Below are positions 51,600 through 64,000 of a stretch of DNA of 64,000 nt, in pieces. Made by a program: the position numbers and the translations under genes. Below the pieces are notes generated by a model. It was given only the letters and a program-made list of their open reading frames with translations, did not search any database and was not told the DNA's origin. The stretch is from contig JAYKYS010000017.1 in the NCBI GenBank assembly GCA_036924285.1, forward strand, positions 7,173,501 to 7,237,500, read 5' to 3'. How positions within the stretch are numbered: the stretch's first letter is position 1; the number at the start of each line of letters is the position of its first letter. Source of the DNA: Asterella californica (Eukaryota > Streptophyta > Marchantiopsida > Marchantiales > Aytoniaceae).

Positions 51600-53870
51600 T
51601 CAGATCTCAGAATCGCACTTTTGAACCTACATATGTAAGATTATTAAAATAACACTTGTTTCTGGAGAAATTTCACTTTTTAAAATCAAAAATTGCACTT
51701 TACTAGATGAGATTCACAGCCAAGTAGAGAACCCCAAGTCCAAAAGACCAGGTAATATCTTACTCGGACCTCTGCAATTGGCCATGTTTGTTGGCTAGAG
51801 TTGATTCAGTGATGTGACATAGACTTTACTCTCTTTTTGTCCCAGTTAGACGTTGTATAGTCTCGTCGTCTAATTAGATGTTACGTTGTCTCGTATTTTT
51901 GGACTATCAACATCTCATCTGACGGATAGTTGATTTTTGATGACTAGTATGTATGTACGTGGTCTGTAGTTATATGGGGAGGACCTTCGGCTGCATGTGA
52001 AGTGTTGTAACTCTTGGATCTTGATTATCTTTACGGTTGAGTGACGGTATGTTAATGAGAGGTTGCTCTCAGAAATCTCCCGTCAAGTATTGTCTAACCT
52101 CTGCCCGATTTATAGACTATTAAGATTCGGAGAAGAGCATTTAGAAGACCCAGAGAGTGAGGAAGGAGGTTATGTATCCCGAAAGAGAGCTATAGTTGCC
52201 AATGCTAAAATGAATAGTTGGTGCATCTTCATAGATAGGACAGCCACCGGTAACGGATGGAAGGTGGAGGTGTACTTGGATCTCGAGACAAGAGCCTTAG
52301 CTAGAGTATACTGGTTTGTCTTCTTCATGGGGAAGAATGCATACGTACAAGGCTGGGAGGCGGAGTTCCTTGAGAGAGTGCACGGAGGAGAGCGTATAGA
52401 CGGAGAAGCATGAGACTTGGTGTGCCTCTTAGGCACCAAGTGGACTATACACTTGTCAGCTTTTCTAGTTGTAAGAGAGATGTATGCATAAGAACTAGAG
52501 TCTTTTTTACCTAGAGGAGCTTATACATATGCTATGCCGTTGGTTGCACCACATGTGATGACCAGAATATTGACAGAGCTAGTGAAGGATAGTCTGGGAG
52601 AAGAGAGACACTAAGGAGATGTGAGACAAAGATGTCACCCTGTCTAGATGTATTACTAGGAGAGGTGAGTCACCTTCAGGAGGAGTAATAGACTTAAAGA
52701 TGGAGTGCTTCTTTTCCCAAAAGAGATCTCGAGAGCAAGAGGTCACTTCGGAGGATGCATCATATGATCCAATGGAAGCAACTCCGGTTGAGTTGTCTCT
52801 CTTCATGAGAGTGGTCCAAACTGAGAGAGCACATGAGGTTAGATGTTGAAGGAGTGCTAACAGAGTTGTAGGAAATGACCTAGTAGAGAGACAGCTTGTC
52901 ATATACGATATGGACTAAGGACGTACCGTCTCTCAAGGATAATACTCAGAGTTCCATTGAAGAGTTATGACGTACCCAGACGTTAGTTCGTGAGCAGTTT
53001 ACACATTTGGGAATAACTTAACTTGATGACTCTTCAAGAGAGCCAGATGGCCACCATGCATGAGAGAGAGATCATGTTGAACTACCATTGAAATATACTT
53101 ATGTTTATAACTTATAACATCCACATAGTTATACTAAATTCATACATAGTTCACTTTCAAATATAGCTTTGGTTCTCTCTATTGATCATAGTGAATTCAT
53201 CACCTAGTGTAAGTCAACTACTAGAGCCACTTTCAAGGTTAACTTGAAACCGTAACTAAACTTAGTAACATATTGCTCTCTATGAGTCTAGAGTCATACC
53301 CACCAGGAAGCACGTTCTCTATCATAATCTAGTTTTGGTTTGTAGTTCAGAGCGAATTCATCACCAAGTGTAGATTCAATAGCTATAACCACTTTCAAGA
53401 TAAACTTGATACAATAGTTATTAACTATGTAACTCACTCCTGTCTCAAACTAGAACGAACCATGGTACCATCCATTGAAAACTATAGGTATAACCACTTT
53501 TATAAAGCAAACTTGAGCTATACTCAAGAGCGAACTTTGCTAAATTAATCATATCAATTATGTAAATTCACTCCATGGATCCTTAGCAAATTCATATCAT
53601 CAAAAACTAGGTACCCAACCTAGACTAAACCAAATCGGTGAAGTGGAGACAGTGAAATAAAAAAATGAACCTTTCAGGCTAATTGAGTTCGCTCTTGTGA
53701 ATGTTAACTGCATGTGTACACTACGAGTCGTGTTGATAGTGAGAGCAAGCTCCAAGCAGCATTCGCTCTAGTCTCTTGTTTGAGTAATACTAACATTTTT
53801 GTTACGTGTTTTTAAACATGATTTCATCAAATGCAACAGGAGGTAAGTTATACGTTCCTTTCTCTCAACA
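51600..53870. other. No confident gene
   Basis: The frame at 52063-52413 (116 codons, + strand) is the longest. It reads polar, with KRAIVANAKMN and WCIFIDRTATGNGWKVEVYL, but shows no known domain, and the antisense strand is also open. The stretch 53100-53640 has two diverged copies of a GAATTCATCACC(T/A)AGTGTA segment (about 53191 and 53347). Confidence 0.4.
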
Positions 53871-54954
53871 GGAAGATGACGAGAACTCGATGAAATAGAC
53901 ATAGTTCAAAATTCAATAGTGTGCATAAGACACAATACGGTAGGAAACGATGAGCTGAAGCAAATTGAGCTTGCAATAGCATTGGATTTTATACCTCCTA
54001 GACCTGATGTAAGTGATCTCTAGTGCACTTGATTTAAGTCATATCTGTTATGAACTAGTGCCAGTCTACCTCCATTTGTAAGATCTCATGTGAGATGTTT
54101 GTTACTCTTCTTTCCTAGATTCTCGTATGTTTGGAGTACCAAAAGACACTAGTTCGTGGTCACACTGTGGAGACCAGTCCAAAATTGATGTGGAAGATAC
54201 AGGATTTACCGAAGGGTATGAATAGTCCATCTACTTTGGTGAAGCAACATGTGATCAAACACTAGTTCCATAAGCAAGATAAGGTGCAAAAGAAGTACTT
54301 TGTCACAGAGTGTTCGAAGGCTCCATGGATACATGTGTTCCAGCTGATCAACTGTCAACTACTCAACAGGAGGTTCCCAAAAGAGATCACATAGTGTTGA
54401 TCAGATACTTGCAGTCAAAAGTTGAAGGAGAGAACAATAACTATGACTGAGCAGACTTCATCTTCCTTTCCTTTGAGCAAGAGACGTTGTTTCTTCAATC
54501 ACACCTGAAGTATTCAAAGAAGAGAATATGTTGGATGGTATTCATAGACATGATGATCATGCCAATTCTTGACAACCTCCTAGTTCTTCTTGCTGATCGT
54601 GATGGAGTGAGCATAAAAGACTATCAAGAGTAAGAAGAAGATGAAAGTAAGAAGAAGATGAGGACTCTGCAAAGAAGGAAGAGCCAGAAGAGTCACATGT
54701 ACATAGTGATGATGTACATGAGAAATACTTTGGTGAAGTTAAGAAGATGCTGAACTGCAAGGAGAAGCTGAGCTTGATGTTGTTCGCTCAAGAAAGATTC
54801 TGATCAGTGGATCATGACGGAGGAACTCTCTTGAGCTAGAGAACGTAGGTCAAACTTCAGAGATGACCGAGGGCCTTACGTTGAACTTGAGTTAGAGATC
54901 TGTGCGAATGATAACAACGTGGATCAGTTTCTTGTATGTGTAGATCAAAATGAG

Positions 54955-55344
54955 CAATGCTCTGAGATGGTGAGTGTTACTGTGGTATTTTCTTGTGTAG
55001 ATTTACCTGCTGCTATAGAGGATGTGGAGCAAGAGAACATAAGGCAAGAGAAATCACCTAACGAGCTCCAACAACAGATAAATAATAAGTAAAAAACTGT
55101 TTTGTAGTTAATGAACTATAGATATTAAGCACCATTCGCCCTAAGTAGAAGTTGAGCAAAGTTTGCACTGAATGTAAAGCGAACATATCGATCATGCATC
55201 TCTTTTGTAGATTCGCTATGAGATGTTGAGTGTTTGTGTAGCTTTTTACTATGTAGATTCTGCTGTTGTCATGGAGGAGGAGGAGCAGAGAAATAGAAGG
55301 CAAGAGAAAACACTTGAGGAGCTACAAGACCAAATAAATGATAA
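54955..55344 (+). repeat. Tandemly duplicated exon with its intron, offset 256 bp
   Basis: The segment with EM(V/L)SV...VD then an E/Q-rich run and a final QI.(N/D) occurs ending at 55088 and again at 55211-55344, with similar donors (AA then GTAAAA). Both protein versions are similar but clearly diverged (EDVEQENIRQEKSPNELQQQ versus EEEEQRNRRQEKTLEELQDQ). Confidence 0.7.
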
Positions 55345-56315
55345 GTAAAACTATTCTTTACTGCAACTCATGTATGCGCTTACTTAATTATAACTGCATC
55401 AAGATTTTCAGAGAGGGAGTATTATCGAAAGATCATCTCTCAACTCTCGAGACACTCAGAAACATGACTCAAGATACCAATCCAACCCCCTTGACTTTAA
55501 ACAATCATAACTCCACACTGAGAACTCCAAATCGATCGATCTTATTCTCCATATTGTAGCAAAGCACAAGAGCTTTTCAATGAGATCTTACACTCCTCAA
55601 ATGACCCCAAGAAAGACTCCGAAATCCCCAAACTGTCCATGGAACTTGAATGGACTTGATTGGTAAAAACTGGATCAATGAAGAAGAAGATTCGAGATCA
55701 CTTTTATCTCCTACTTGACATTATAGATGGAGTTGTAATCCTAAAACACTCACACCTCTTTGAACCTGAACCAAAATACTTTGGATCTCGACCTTAACAT
55801 ATGATAATCATCCTCGTCGGACGATAGAGATAACAATGACACGAAAATACATGAGATTCAATACAAAGTCAAGATAATGATCTTGAATCAATCTTTGATG
55901 AAAAATACGACAAAAGAAATGAGAAAGTCGTCATTTGATTACAATATTCCTCGCCAAAGTTCCTCATGATCCACGCACAATGGTTGATCTTCTACCGACA
56001 GTGATATCAAATATCAACCCAGACATTGAAAAGAATGTTGGCTGAAAAATTTCAGGTCCATTCTTCAAAGTCAAAGTAAGATGTACACAGTAAAGATATA
56101 GAACTCGGATAAATTCTCCATCCATAAATACAACTCTCACAACTCATCACCTTTCGTGTAAGATACTAAGAAACACTCAATAAATACAAAGCAAGAAAGA
56201 ATATTTCCACGAACTCTTGATCTTTTATCTTATCCAAATTTGACAACAAGAGTCACTCATGTGAATATCTATAGATCACTGAGCTGATACGTCTCATTGT
56301 TGTATGATCTAAGAT

Positions 56316-57118
56316 CCCAGATAACTGTGAACGTGACACCTAATACGATGTCAGGGGAGTTCCATGAAAAGATTCATGAAATACAGAAAATCAACACAAT
56401 ACAAGTTCTACGTTAAATTCACATGTGAGTTGTGTCACATCACGACAACATGTACAAAATAAAATTGTTGGAATAGTGCACACAATCAGTCAAATACAAC
56501 ATCCGAACTCCAAGACTGAAGATATACGTATGGATATAAAATCATTCCTTCATTTGCTATTCTCTTCTGTTTTGCTCCAGAGAGATGCTTCCGCTATTGT
56601 ATCTCGGCTCTATAAGCATCCACTCCTTGATGATCCACCTATAAATATATCATTCAAGGATATGTTGAGGTTGTCATCAAAGATTTTGGGTGAGATGATT
56701 GGTGATAGTTTTAGGTTCCCAGATAACTGTGAACGTGACACCTAATACGATGTCAGGGGAGTTCCATGAAAAGATTCATGAAATACAGAAAATCAACACA
56801 ATACAAGTTCAACGTTAAATTCACATGTGAGTTGTGTCACATCACGACAACATGTACAAAATAAAATTGTTGGAATAGTGCACACAATCAGTCAAATACA
56901 ACATCCGAACTCCAAGACTGAAGATATACGTATGGATATAAAATCATTCCTTCATTTGCTATTCTCTTCTGTTTTGCTCCAGAGAGATGCTTCCGCTATT
57001 GTATCTCGGCTCTATAAGCATCCACTCGATGATCCACCTATAAATATATCATTCAAGGATATGTTGAGGTTGTCATCAAAGATTTTGGGTGAGATGATTG
57101 GTGATAGTTTTAGGTTCC
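56316..57118. repeat. Nearly perfect 402-bp tandem duplication
   Basis: Unit one runs 56316-56717 and unit two 56718-57118, each beginning CCCAGATAACTGTGAACGTG. Only a couple of differences are visible: TTCTACG versus TTCAACG and a 3-bp indel in CACTCCTTGATGATCC. The duplication is recent and lies inside the decayed gene at 53.9-57.4 kb. It makes two almost identical copies of one coding piece. Confidence 0.95.
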
Positions 57119-57478
57119 ATGCAACAAAGTTGCCTAAAATAACCACGAAGAGATTGATGGAGGAGAAGAGGAATAAGTACAAAAAGTTTTACCACAAAGA
57201 GCAGCAAAAGGACATTGAAGATTAGGGAATAAAGGTATTTACCTAGCACATAAAGCTTTGTAAGACTTTACTGAAGCAGTGTTGTGTGACTAGTGTTATT
57301 TGCTATAGCAAATTCATGTCTTTGATTTATCTACGCAGCAATGAGCCCAGAAGCATTGAAGAGGTATACAGAGCAACTGACGAATGATGAGTTGTTCGAC
57401 TCCCTTGCGGATGTATTCGAGAAGCAACCGAAGATTTAAAAGTTTGATTTTATATCCACAATGTAATGTACAATGTTT

Positions 57479-57590
57479 GCTGTAATAGATCAATGATCTA
57501 TATTAGGATAGATCATTGATCTTATATTAGGATAGATAATTGATCATATAGATTGCTATAATAGATCAATGATCTTCTTCCTAGGTGGAT
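57479..57590. repeat. ATAGATCAATGATCT palindrome cluster
   Basis: AGATCAATGATCT and its variants (AGATCATTGATCT, AGATAATTGATCA) recur four times within about 110 bp, spaced by TATATTAGGAT or ATAGATTGCTATA. Each is itself close to palindromic. It lies between the unknown gene and the gypsy copy. Confidence 0.8.
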
Positions 57591-58156
57591 GTCTCTAGCA
57601 CTCAGGATGGTCTCTCTTCTTGTTTAAAAGATTAATAAAATTCATACATAAACCTAAAGGAAACTACTTTTGCATTCTTTATTGATCTTTTCAACATCAA
57701 CTTTTTTGTACAATTTTATGTTAATGACTGAAGAGTCAAAATTATAGTCAAATTGACACCTACGTACTCGTATCTTCAGGTCATGGATCCAAGTCACGAG
57801 CCAGAATCAACAGATTTCTCTCTTTCATAATTTTCATAACTTATAAATAGCACTAACTATTGCACATAACGTTATTTCTCTCAATTGAAGATACGAGGTC
57901 ACTCTCCTCAACAAGCTCTGCATTATAGTACTTTCATTCTTTTTTTAAGTGATACTTTAACTCAAGCTAAAGGGTAGCTTGTCTAGCTCAGCCTTAGCTT
58001 AGCTCTTGCCCAACTTGGTAAGCTCGGGTGTAGCTTCTTGTGGAAATGACACAGGAGCATTTTCTAGAGATCCGTTTCATTGTATGAGGTGCCTGGTAGC
58101 ACGCCATTCATCCCATTTCAAACTTGCACGTCATTCAATATGTGCCAACCTTTTCA

Positions 58157-58870
58157 CTAGTTCTCAGGGCTCTTTAAATTGTCATCGCTCTCTTCAATAT
58201 CTTCATCAAGTAGAAGATCTGCATCCATGATCTGGTCTGACTCCAAAAATCTGGCTAGCTCAACAGATGCTCCCTTACTTCTGAACAACTTGACACGCTT
58301 CTCGACGATAATAAGCCTTAAAGGTGTACCATCAAGCTTATGCAAAGAATAAATAGCATTCTGGTACACTTCTAAGATAACATATGGACCAAACCATCTC
58401 TTAGAAAATTTCTGAACCGTGGAACGTTAGTTCTCTAGAGTATAGTCATACACCAAAATTCAATCTCCAGAGTGTATGGATTTTGGTCGAAGCTTGTTGG
58501 TCTTGTCAAACCTATCTTTATTCTTGAGACGAGACTTTTTAAGCTTCTATTATATCTCTATAAGATCCCTCTCTCTATGTTCTAACTGCTTGATACGAAA
58601 TGAAAGAAGTTGTACATGATTCATTCCATCTTCACACGGTAAAGTAGCCCATGTAAGAAAGTCCTCCTCTACTGACACAATTGGCTTTTGATCCGGCATC
58701 AGTTCATTGAACATGTATCCATTAGTAGTACAATGAGTCGTCTTGTCAGTCCATAGAGCAAAAAGGAGTAACCTAAGCCACTCTCTATACCTACCATTGC
58801 ATGCTTTCACCAAGGCTTGAACAATCGATGGATTCCCTCGTTCGCTTTTACCAATCTCCTCTAGATTCAT
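58157..58870 (-). pseudogene. Gypsy integrase C-terminal half
   Basis: From 58870 down the frame reads EEIGKSERGNPSIVQALVKA, LLLFALWTDKTTHCTTNGY, VEEDFLTWATLP and IKQLEHRERDLIEI. A second frame (58369-58157) continues with YSLHKLDGTPLRLIIVEKRV, the C-terminal tail also seen at 890-950 and 18355-18410. These are the longest well-aligned integrase pieces in the window. Stops and frameshifts remain between them. Confidence 0.8.
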
Positions 58871-60369
58871 GACATACTGAGTTTGAGTTTCATTCCGTGT
58901 TGGACAAAGAGCTCCTTCACTTCCGTATCACGTAACTCTCCTCTATCTGCACGCAATCTTCCTATAGATCCATATCTACAGATAATATCTCCAAGAACAA
59001 ACCTACATATCTCTTTTGTGGTCTTCATCCTCAGAGCTCGTCCTTATACAAAGTTGAAGAGGTCTTCACGGACCAACATCAAGTACCTCACACTCATAAC
59101 CTCAAAGGCATCACCATCAAATCAAGAACTCATTGGAAGTGAATACTAGACGGATAAGCATGCACTAGTCCATCTCTGTAATGCACCTTCGAGTAAAACT
59201 GACAATGCAAGCATGAGCTCCGAAAGCTCATCACATCTTGATACGAATCTTTTCACAAGTATCGCTCTTTTAATTTTGTGTAGGTAGCTTAGGTTCCTCG
59301 ATGTCTAGCCTACAAGGTGTCATGAAACTCCTTCATCAGTTTCTGTTTGGTCTATAGATCATCTATAACTCATAGAAGTGCTCCACCTCTTCTCTTTGGA
59401 CGGTTCCAAAGATACCCCATATTGTAACAAGTAATCATATGTTCTCCTTCTTACCTCTCTGAACTATGCATCACTCAAATCCTCTTGTCTGTTCAAGAAC
59501 TCAGATAAAACCCAATGTCACGTAATCTTCTCGTGTAGATCTCCTCTTTGAACGGTAGTGGCTCTAAGTTTGAGTCTGCTGACCCACTTGGCACCAGACA
59601 CTTCTCTTCTCTTCATCCCTATCTTCTACTACCATCTCGTCTTCAACTACATAACGAGCCTTAGATAGCATTGTCTGCCACAGGATTGTCTTTCTCGGCT
59701 ATGTGTTTCAGTTCAGAGTTCAAACTCAAGATGTAAGTAATCCATCGCAACATTGCTATGTCTGGCGTATTGCAGGTTGCTATCATACCAAGCAAATGTG
59801 AAAATCTGCTTCTAAAACCACACGAGCTCCAATCAAGAATTCTTCATCTATCTTCGTAGCAATGACAGCTTCTCACCATTCATGCTTTACTTGAGGATAG
59901 TTCGTTGTCTGTTTGTCAAGATTCGGGCTCCAAATCTAGAAACAAACTGCACACCATCTGCATCTTCTTGACCAACAACCCATCCAATCACTTTTGGACT
60001 CGTATCCATAATTAGTATCATAGGTCTCCCGCTCTTATAGTTAAGTCTCTTTAGTACAGATGGAGACTTCAGATCTTCTTCAACCGCTCCATCATCTCAT
60101 GATGATCTTGCCGCCAAGTAAAGCTCTTCTCTTTTCTCAAAAGAGCATAGACAGGCTCGACAATGTGTGCATAGTGAGAAATACTCACACAAAAGAGCAC
60201 GCAAGCTCCTAAGAATATCGAACCTCAGAAGATATTGGTATAGTATGCTATCCTTGTTATAGTCTACTTTTTTCAGATTCGACCGTCTTCCAAAAGTATC
60301 ACACAAATATCCATCATCACAATTTGTGATATTCCAAAATGAGATTTTGTACCAGATAGAGTAAGATGT

Positions 60370-60970
60370 ACCTCCTCCAGACATGTCAGAATCTGGCTCA
60401 CATCTTGAATATGATTCGCAATATATCTTCTACAACCATCAGAAGTTATAGTTTCATCCTTGTCTTCTACCAGACAACTTTCATGAGAATATCATCCATA
60501 AATATGATAGTGACCTCAGATACCAACTCCTGTAACACCTTATGCATCGCGTTCTACATATGGGCTACTGAGTTTGTAGCTCCCTGAGGAAGAGTTACAT
60601 CGGCATCAATCCCAAAAGTATGCGCAATGGTAGTCAAGTCTTTACTCTCCAAAGCAAGTTGAAATTGATCGTAATCTGAAAATATATCTTTGATTGAATA
60701 GACCGATCTTCCAGCAAACACATCAGCTACCTCGTCAATTACAAATCTTGTTCTCACGTTCTGAACCGTGACGTTGTTGACAGGCTGTAAGTCTTGGATA
60801 AAGCACAAAGCTCCTCATTTGTTAAGCATCTTGAACCATCAGCTAGAGTAAAGAGTCATAAATGGCTCAAGGATTCTCACCCACATCTTCTCCTTCAGTA
60901 GCTCAATGAGCTTTGGTAGCAAGGCCCGAGAGACTAGAATCGACTTCAAGTCCCAAGGTACGTGAGGAAC
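60370..60970 (-). pseudogene. Gypsy reverse transcriptase, catalytic motif kept
   Basis: On the - strand the piece 60808-60554 reads FIQDLQPVNNVTVQNV, GRSVYSIKDIFSDYDQFQL and LPQGATNSVAHM. It is followed by IIFMDDILMK, with the two catalytic aspartates at 60491-60502. The leader frame 61344-60946 contains HQFTQETLEQLQIGGGGF. A stop or frame change separates the pieces, so activity is unlikely. Confidence 0.82.
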
Positions 60971-61342
60971 AATGAAGGAGCTATCACACTAAGATCCATA
61001 CAACCAATCTCCTCTACAGAGAAAGAGAATGCATTACCATAGCTAACAATCATATGCTCAAAATTCTTTTTCTCTACTTTAGGCAAGAAACCACCCCCTC
61101 CTATCTGGAGCTGTTCGAGAGTCTCTTGAGTAAACTGATGCCTTATTTGTGCAAGATTTCTAAGTACAAGCTCAGTGGTCGCTGACTCTATTTGTTGTTG
61201 TGAATCAATAGGTAATTGAGTTGCCATTAGCTTCACCTTCCTTGCTACAGCTTTATATTTGACGTGTATCTTTGTTTCTCGACGAGAACCACACACCAAC
61301 AGATTGTATCCTTCCATCCACTCTCTACTCTCGGATGAAGAC

Positions 61343-61377
61343 AAAGTCTATGAGGAGACAATCTCCTCATAGACTTT
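61343..61377. repeat. Perfect hairpin in gypsy copy 3, 16-bp arms, 3-nt loop
   Basis: AAAGTCTATGAGGAGA at 61343-61358, CAA, then the exact reverse complement at 61362-61377. The + strand sister copy (about 15383-15432) has one arm but unrelated sequence at the other arm. Confidence 0.9.
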
Positions 61378-62655
61378 ACGAGAATGGATGGAGATCATCA
61401 TCATACCTCTCATCTGTTCCATTATTCTATCTACATCATCTAACCAACAAAGACTGTACATCGACAAAATCTTCATAGACACCATAAATTATCTCATCTT
61501 CTTTTAGAACTCCTGTACAATGCAGATCTCCTGCATGCTTCCTCATCTACCTCATGCTCTTTACAGTCAAATCCTCCACTCATGTGAACTCACTCCAATC
61601 ATCAGACTTAAAACTCGTCAATCCAGATCTCCAACTCTATACACCATACCCACTTTCAAAATCTTGAACAATCTCTTTATTTGTCCCATGTGATCTCTCA
61701 GACTGCTCAAGCGTGATCATGATAGTAATAGATACTTCACTCTTGTTATCTCGTACTTCAAGAGTGGATTTCGAAAGCCCTTACTTTTGCAAATAAGAGA
61801 ATCTCTCAAGGTCTATCTATTTCATTCGTGGTTCGTACGAACGACTAAAAACTTGAATGGAACGTCTATCATTTGGACTAAGGATCCTAGCATAGTAAGA
61901 TCTATCATCCATCATCTTGATCTCCATTCGTACGATAGTGATATAAGGCTGGCCAAGAATGATAAGATACAAAGTAGAAGATTACATGAAGAAGTGCTAA
62001 TCTACCTCCACATCACCTATTCTCATCCTCACTAGACAAGCGTCATATAACTCACCCTTCTGATTGTTGACAGCACGTAGCACCCAATCGTGATTCAGTT
62101 TGATAGACCATTGTCTTTTTTGTATAGCTCCCGCACATGATGTCTATCTCAGATCCCTGATCAACTAAAGCAGCAATAGGCTCCGATAAACCCCTTAGAC
62201 ATACTCGTGTAGTAGCCGTAGCACGAGCCTAATTTCTCTTTCTGAAGTCACTTTCAGCAGCTGGACTCTCCTCACCAACTTTTTCATCATCAACCTCAAT
62301 AGTGTTGGTATCAACAACCAACGCTTCTTGCTGATATCCCTTGTCGTCAACCTCTTGAGAATGCACCTTCCCAAAAGCTTCAATCACATCTATCATCTGA
62401 CTTTCTACTTGCTCGGATATCACTTATCTTTCCCCGTTTGATGATATCGATGATCAGCTCGTGAAACTCTCTCTTCACAAAAACAAAAACCTCCCGGAGA
62501 TAAAACTCAACTCTTGCATCTACTATCCTCTGTTCCAAAATGCTCTTAAGATCAGTAGAAGTTTCAATATCAGCAGCAAACTTGTAAGCCGGTCCTTTAC
62601 TCTTCTCTTGGGCAGTAAACCGTCTACCAACAATCGTTGGCTCGTGCTGAGACCT

Positions 62656-62692
62656 CTACACATCCTCCATCAAGACGATGGAGGATGTGTAG
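62656..62692. repeat. Perfect hairpin in gypsy copy 3, 16-bp arms, 5-nt loop
   Basis: CTACACATCCTCCATC at 62656-62671, AAGAC, then the exact reverse complement at 62677-62692. The aligned region of the sister copy (about 14100-14165) lacks this symmetry. Confidence 0.9.
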
Positions 62693-64000
62693 GTGGAGAA
62701 GCTTGAGAAATAGATCTTAGAGACATTTCGCCGTCTCTTTTCTTCCACAGAAGCATCTGAACAATGAATGTGTCTATCCACGTTAAAAAGATTTTGATAG
62801 ACGATGTGTCTATATGATCTCTCCACCATGTGACTCTACGAATAATCTCAGCTCTTCTTCCCAACAGTCTTATCTAGCAAAATAAGGCTAGCAAAAACTT
62901 CAATAGTCCAGCATACACATCAAGACACCGGCGGTATCATCAGCGTAGTTACAATTACTACCGTAGCGATCTGAGGCAGACTTCTCATACCTCCTCGTCC
63001 AAATTGCGTGCTCAGCGGTTCTCTAGCAGAAACAAGGTGTAACCTACCATTTTGGTAGCGAATCACACCATCTCGAAGAGCGGCTGTAAGCTCCTGGAAG
63101 TCTCCTTGAAGATGATCTAGACTATCATATCATATACATCTACGCACAAGAGCATCCTTAGACATGCAACAGTAGACGTTGGTGGTAGCTCTCTTTGCAA
63201 ACTAGCTAGCTCTATCTTTAACTCACTCATCTGCTAGATCAGATCTTCATTTGATTTTGTTGACCCTGGTTCTCAACAGTTCTCTTAACAAGTATTCTCT
63301 GTGCATGAATCGGCACAACTAGCATTGGAGAGTCAAGAACAGACCTGGGAGCAAGAGTCAGAGGCTATTGTACTTGAGGAGCAATGTGAGGTTGAGAGAC
63401 CACTTTTGCAAGCAGATGCTCCCCTACAATCACTCTTCCTCGTCTCTGCCTTGTTAGAACGGCCACAACCTCTTCAACTCTCTCCCAATCAGTAGTAACA
63501 CCTCCTTCAGCTCATCGATCTGCCAACATGAAGCATAATCGATTTGTCGTTGCCCCATCGGTAGCTTGCAAGAAAAGCTCTGTCCTTCTAGCATCTAAGG
63601 TTATATGTTCAAGCGTTGAAAGCTGTCGATATCTCCGATCGAATTTTCTCAAGAACTCGTTCAGTCCCACCACACGACCAGGTTGTTGCTCAATCCATTC
63701 CAGAAACGTTCTCCTAGTAGCGTCATGGTCGTCTTATTGCACCGTATGTGCGCTTGAGCACCTCCCTCAATAACAAATTCATCCATCACAACCGTGGATG
63801 ATGTGCACGAGATCCCATTCTCATTGCATCTAACAACACTACTGATTCAACCCAAGATTGCACTTGGTGCATACTCATCATCATCTATGTACGGGCATCA
63901 TCCAACAAAAGAATGTTCTCCAAGATGTACATTGAAGAATAGACTTGATGCATCTGGAGATATTGTAAGATTCATAACATTTCCTAAACAAACTAGATCG

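Larger units (their letters stand above)
53876..57440 (+). pseudogene. Decayed multi-exon gene of unknown function
   Basis: Several exon-like pieces with good splice borders lie in order. A frame with VGNDELKQIELAIALDFIP ends at a GTAAGT donor at 54009. An exon from 54119 contains LEYQKTLVRGHTVETSP and GMNSPSTLVKQHV. Acidic, glutamine-rich exons end at 55088 and 55344. A piece follows from 55412 (KDHLSTLETLRNMTQ), then a C-terminal region with RDASAIVSRLYKHP, INISFKDMLRLSSKILGEM and a basic tail to 57225. A short frame at 57340-57438 (MSPEALKRYTEQL) may be the last exon. Stops interrupt most pieces, and a 402-bp tandem duplication disrupts the 3' part. The host or transposon origin is unknown; no family is recognised. 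Confidence 0.45.
57900..64000 (-). mobile_element. Ty3/gypsy retrotransposon, third copy, reverse strand, cut by window end
   Basis: Same family as the copies at 1-1330 and 12.6-18.5 kb, read on the - strand. 3' tail 57900-58150; integrase 58160-59500; RNase H about 59690-60060; reverse transcriptase about 60370-60970; a retropepsin-like DQGS motif near 62140; gag-like sequence about 62690-64000. This copy is better kept than the + strand one (it retains FMDD and long integrase pieces) but still has many stops. The match of 57.93-58.12 kb with 1.13-1.32 kb places the element's 3' non-coding region. Confidence 0.85.

Overview
The window looks like repeat-rich nuclear DNA of an early-diverging land plant (bryophyte or lycophyte grade). 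The genes have introns with plant-type splice sites. They include a YUCCA auxin-synthesis monooxygenase, an EGF-alliinase type tryptophan aminotransferase and a NO VEIN-like fragment, embedded among decayed Ty3/gypsy and Tnp2-type elements. I cannot name the species from the sequence alone.

Layout. 1-1.3 kb: 3' end of a decayed Ty3/gypsy element. 2.4-7.5 kb: a duplicated block carrying an intact-looking four-exon YUCCA gene (4853-6784, + strand). 7.5-12.6 kb: no confident gene, tandem repeats and one coding relic. 12.6-18.5 kb: second copy of the gypsy family, + strand, full of stops. 18.7-21.3 kb: coding relics, then AT-rich DNA with telomere-like motifs. 22.4-25.0 kb: TAA/TAR aminotransferase gene on the - strand with five recognisable exons, broken by a 56-bp tandem duplication. 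25.5-27.1 kb: broken NO VEIN-like fragment. 28.1-41.9 kb: composite block bounded by long inverted arms; it holds a small two-exon gene (- strand), several unusual repeats and a gene for a probable TET/JBP-like 2-oxoglutarate dioxygenase. 42.7-46.8 kb: Tnp2/CACTA-Plavaka-like transposase gene with introns and a few stops. 48.6-51.6 kb: second copy of the YUCCA block, with the gene gutted by a 1.6-kb deletion. 53.9-57.4 kb: decayed multi-exon gene of unknown function. 57.9-64 kb: third gypsy copy, - strand.

How the genes relate. TAA converts tryptophan to indole-3-pyruvate and YUCCA converts that to indole-3-acetic acid, so both steps of the main auxin route lie within about 20 kb here. Only the YUCCA copy looks able to encode its enzyme. 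The most novel candidate is the pairing of a TET/JBP-like dioxygenase inside a long-inverted-repeat block with a neighbouring Tnp2-type transposase. It recalls the fungal association of TET/JBP genes with transposons.

Mutation pattern. The window is full of short direct tandem duplications (34-402 bp) and perfect short-loop hairpins. Three of the hairpins are absent from a paralogous copy in the same window. The transposase and dioxygenase frameshifts all fall in homopolymer runs, so sequence error should be ruled out before calling those genes dead. No tRNA, rRNA or CRISPR array was found.
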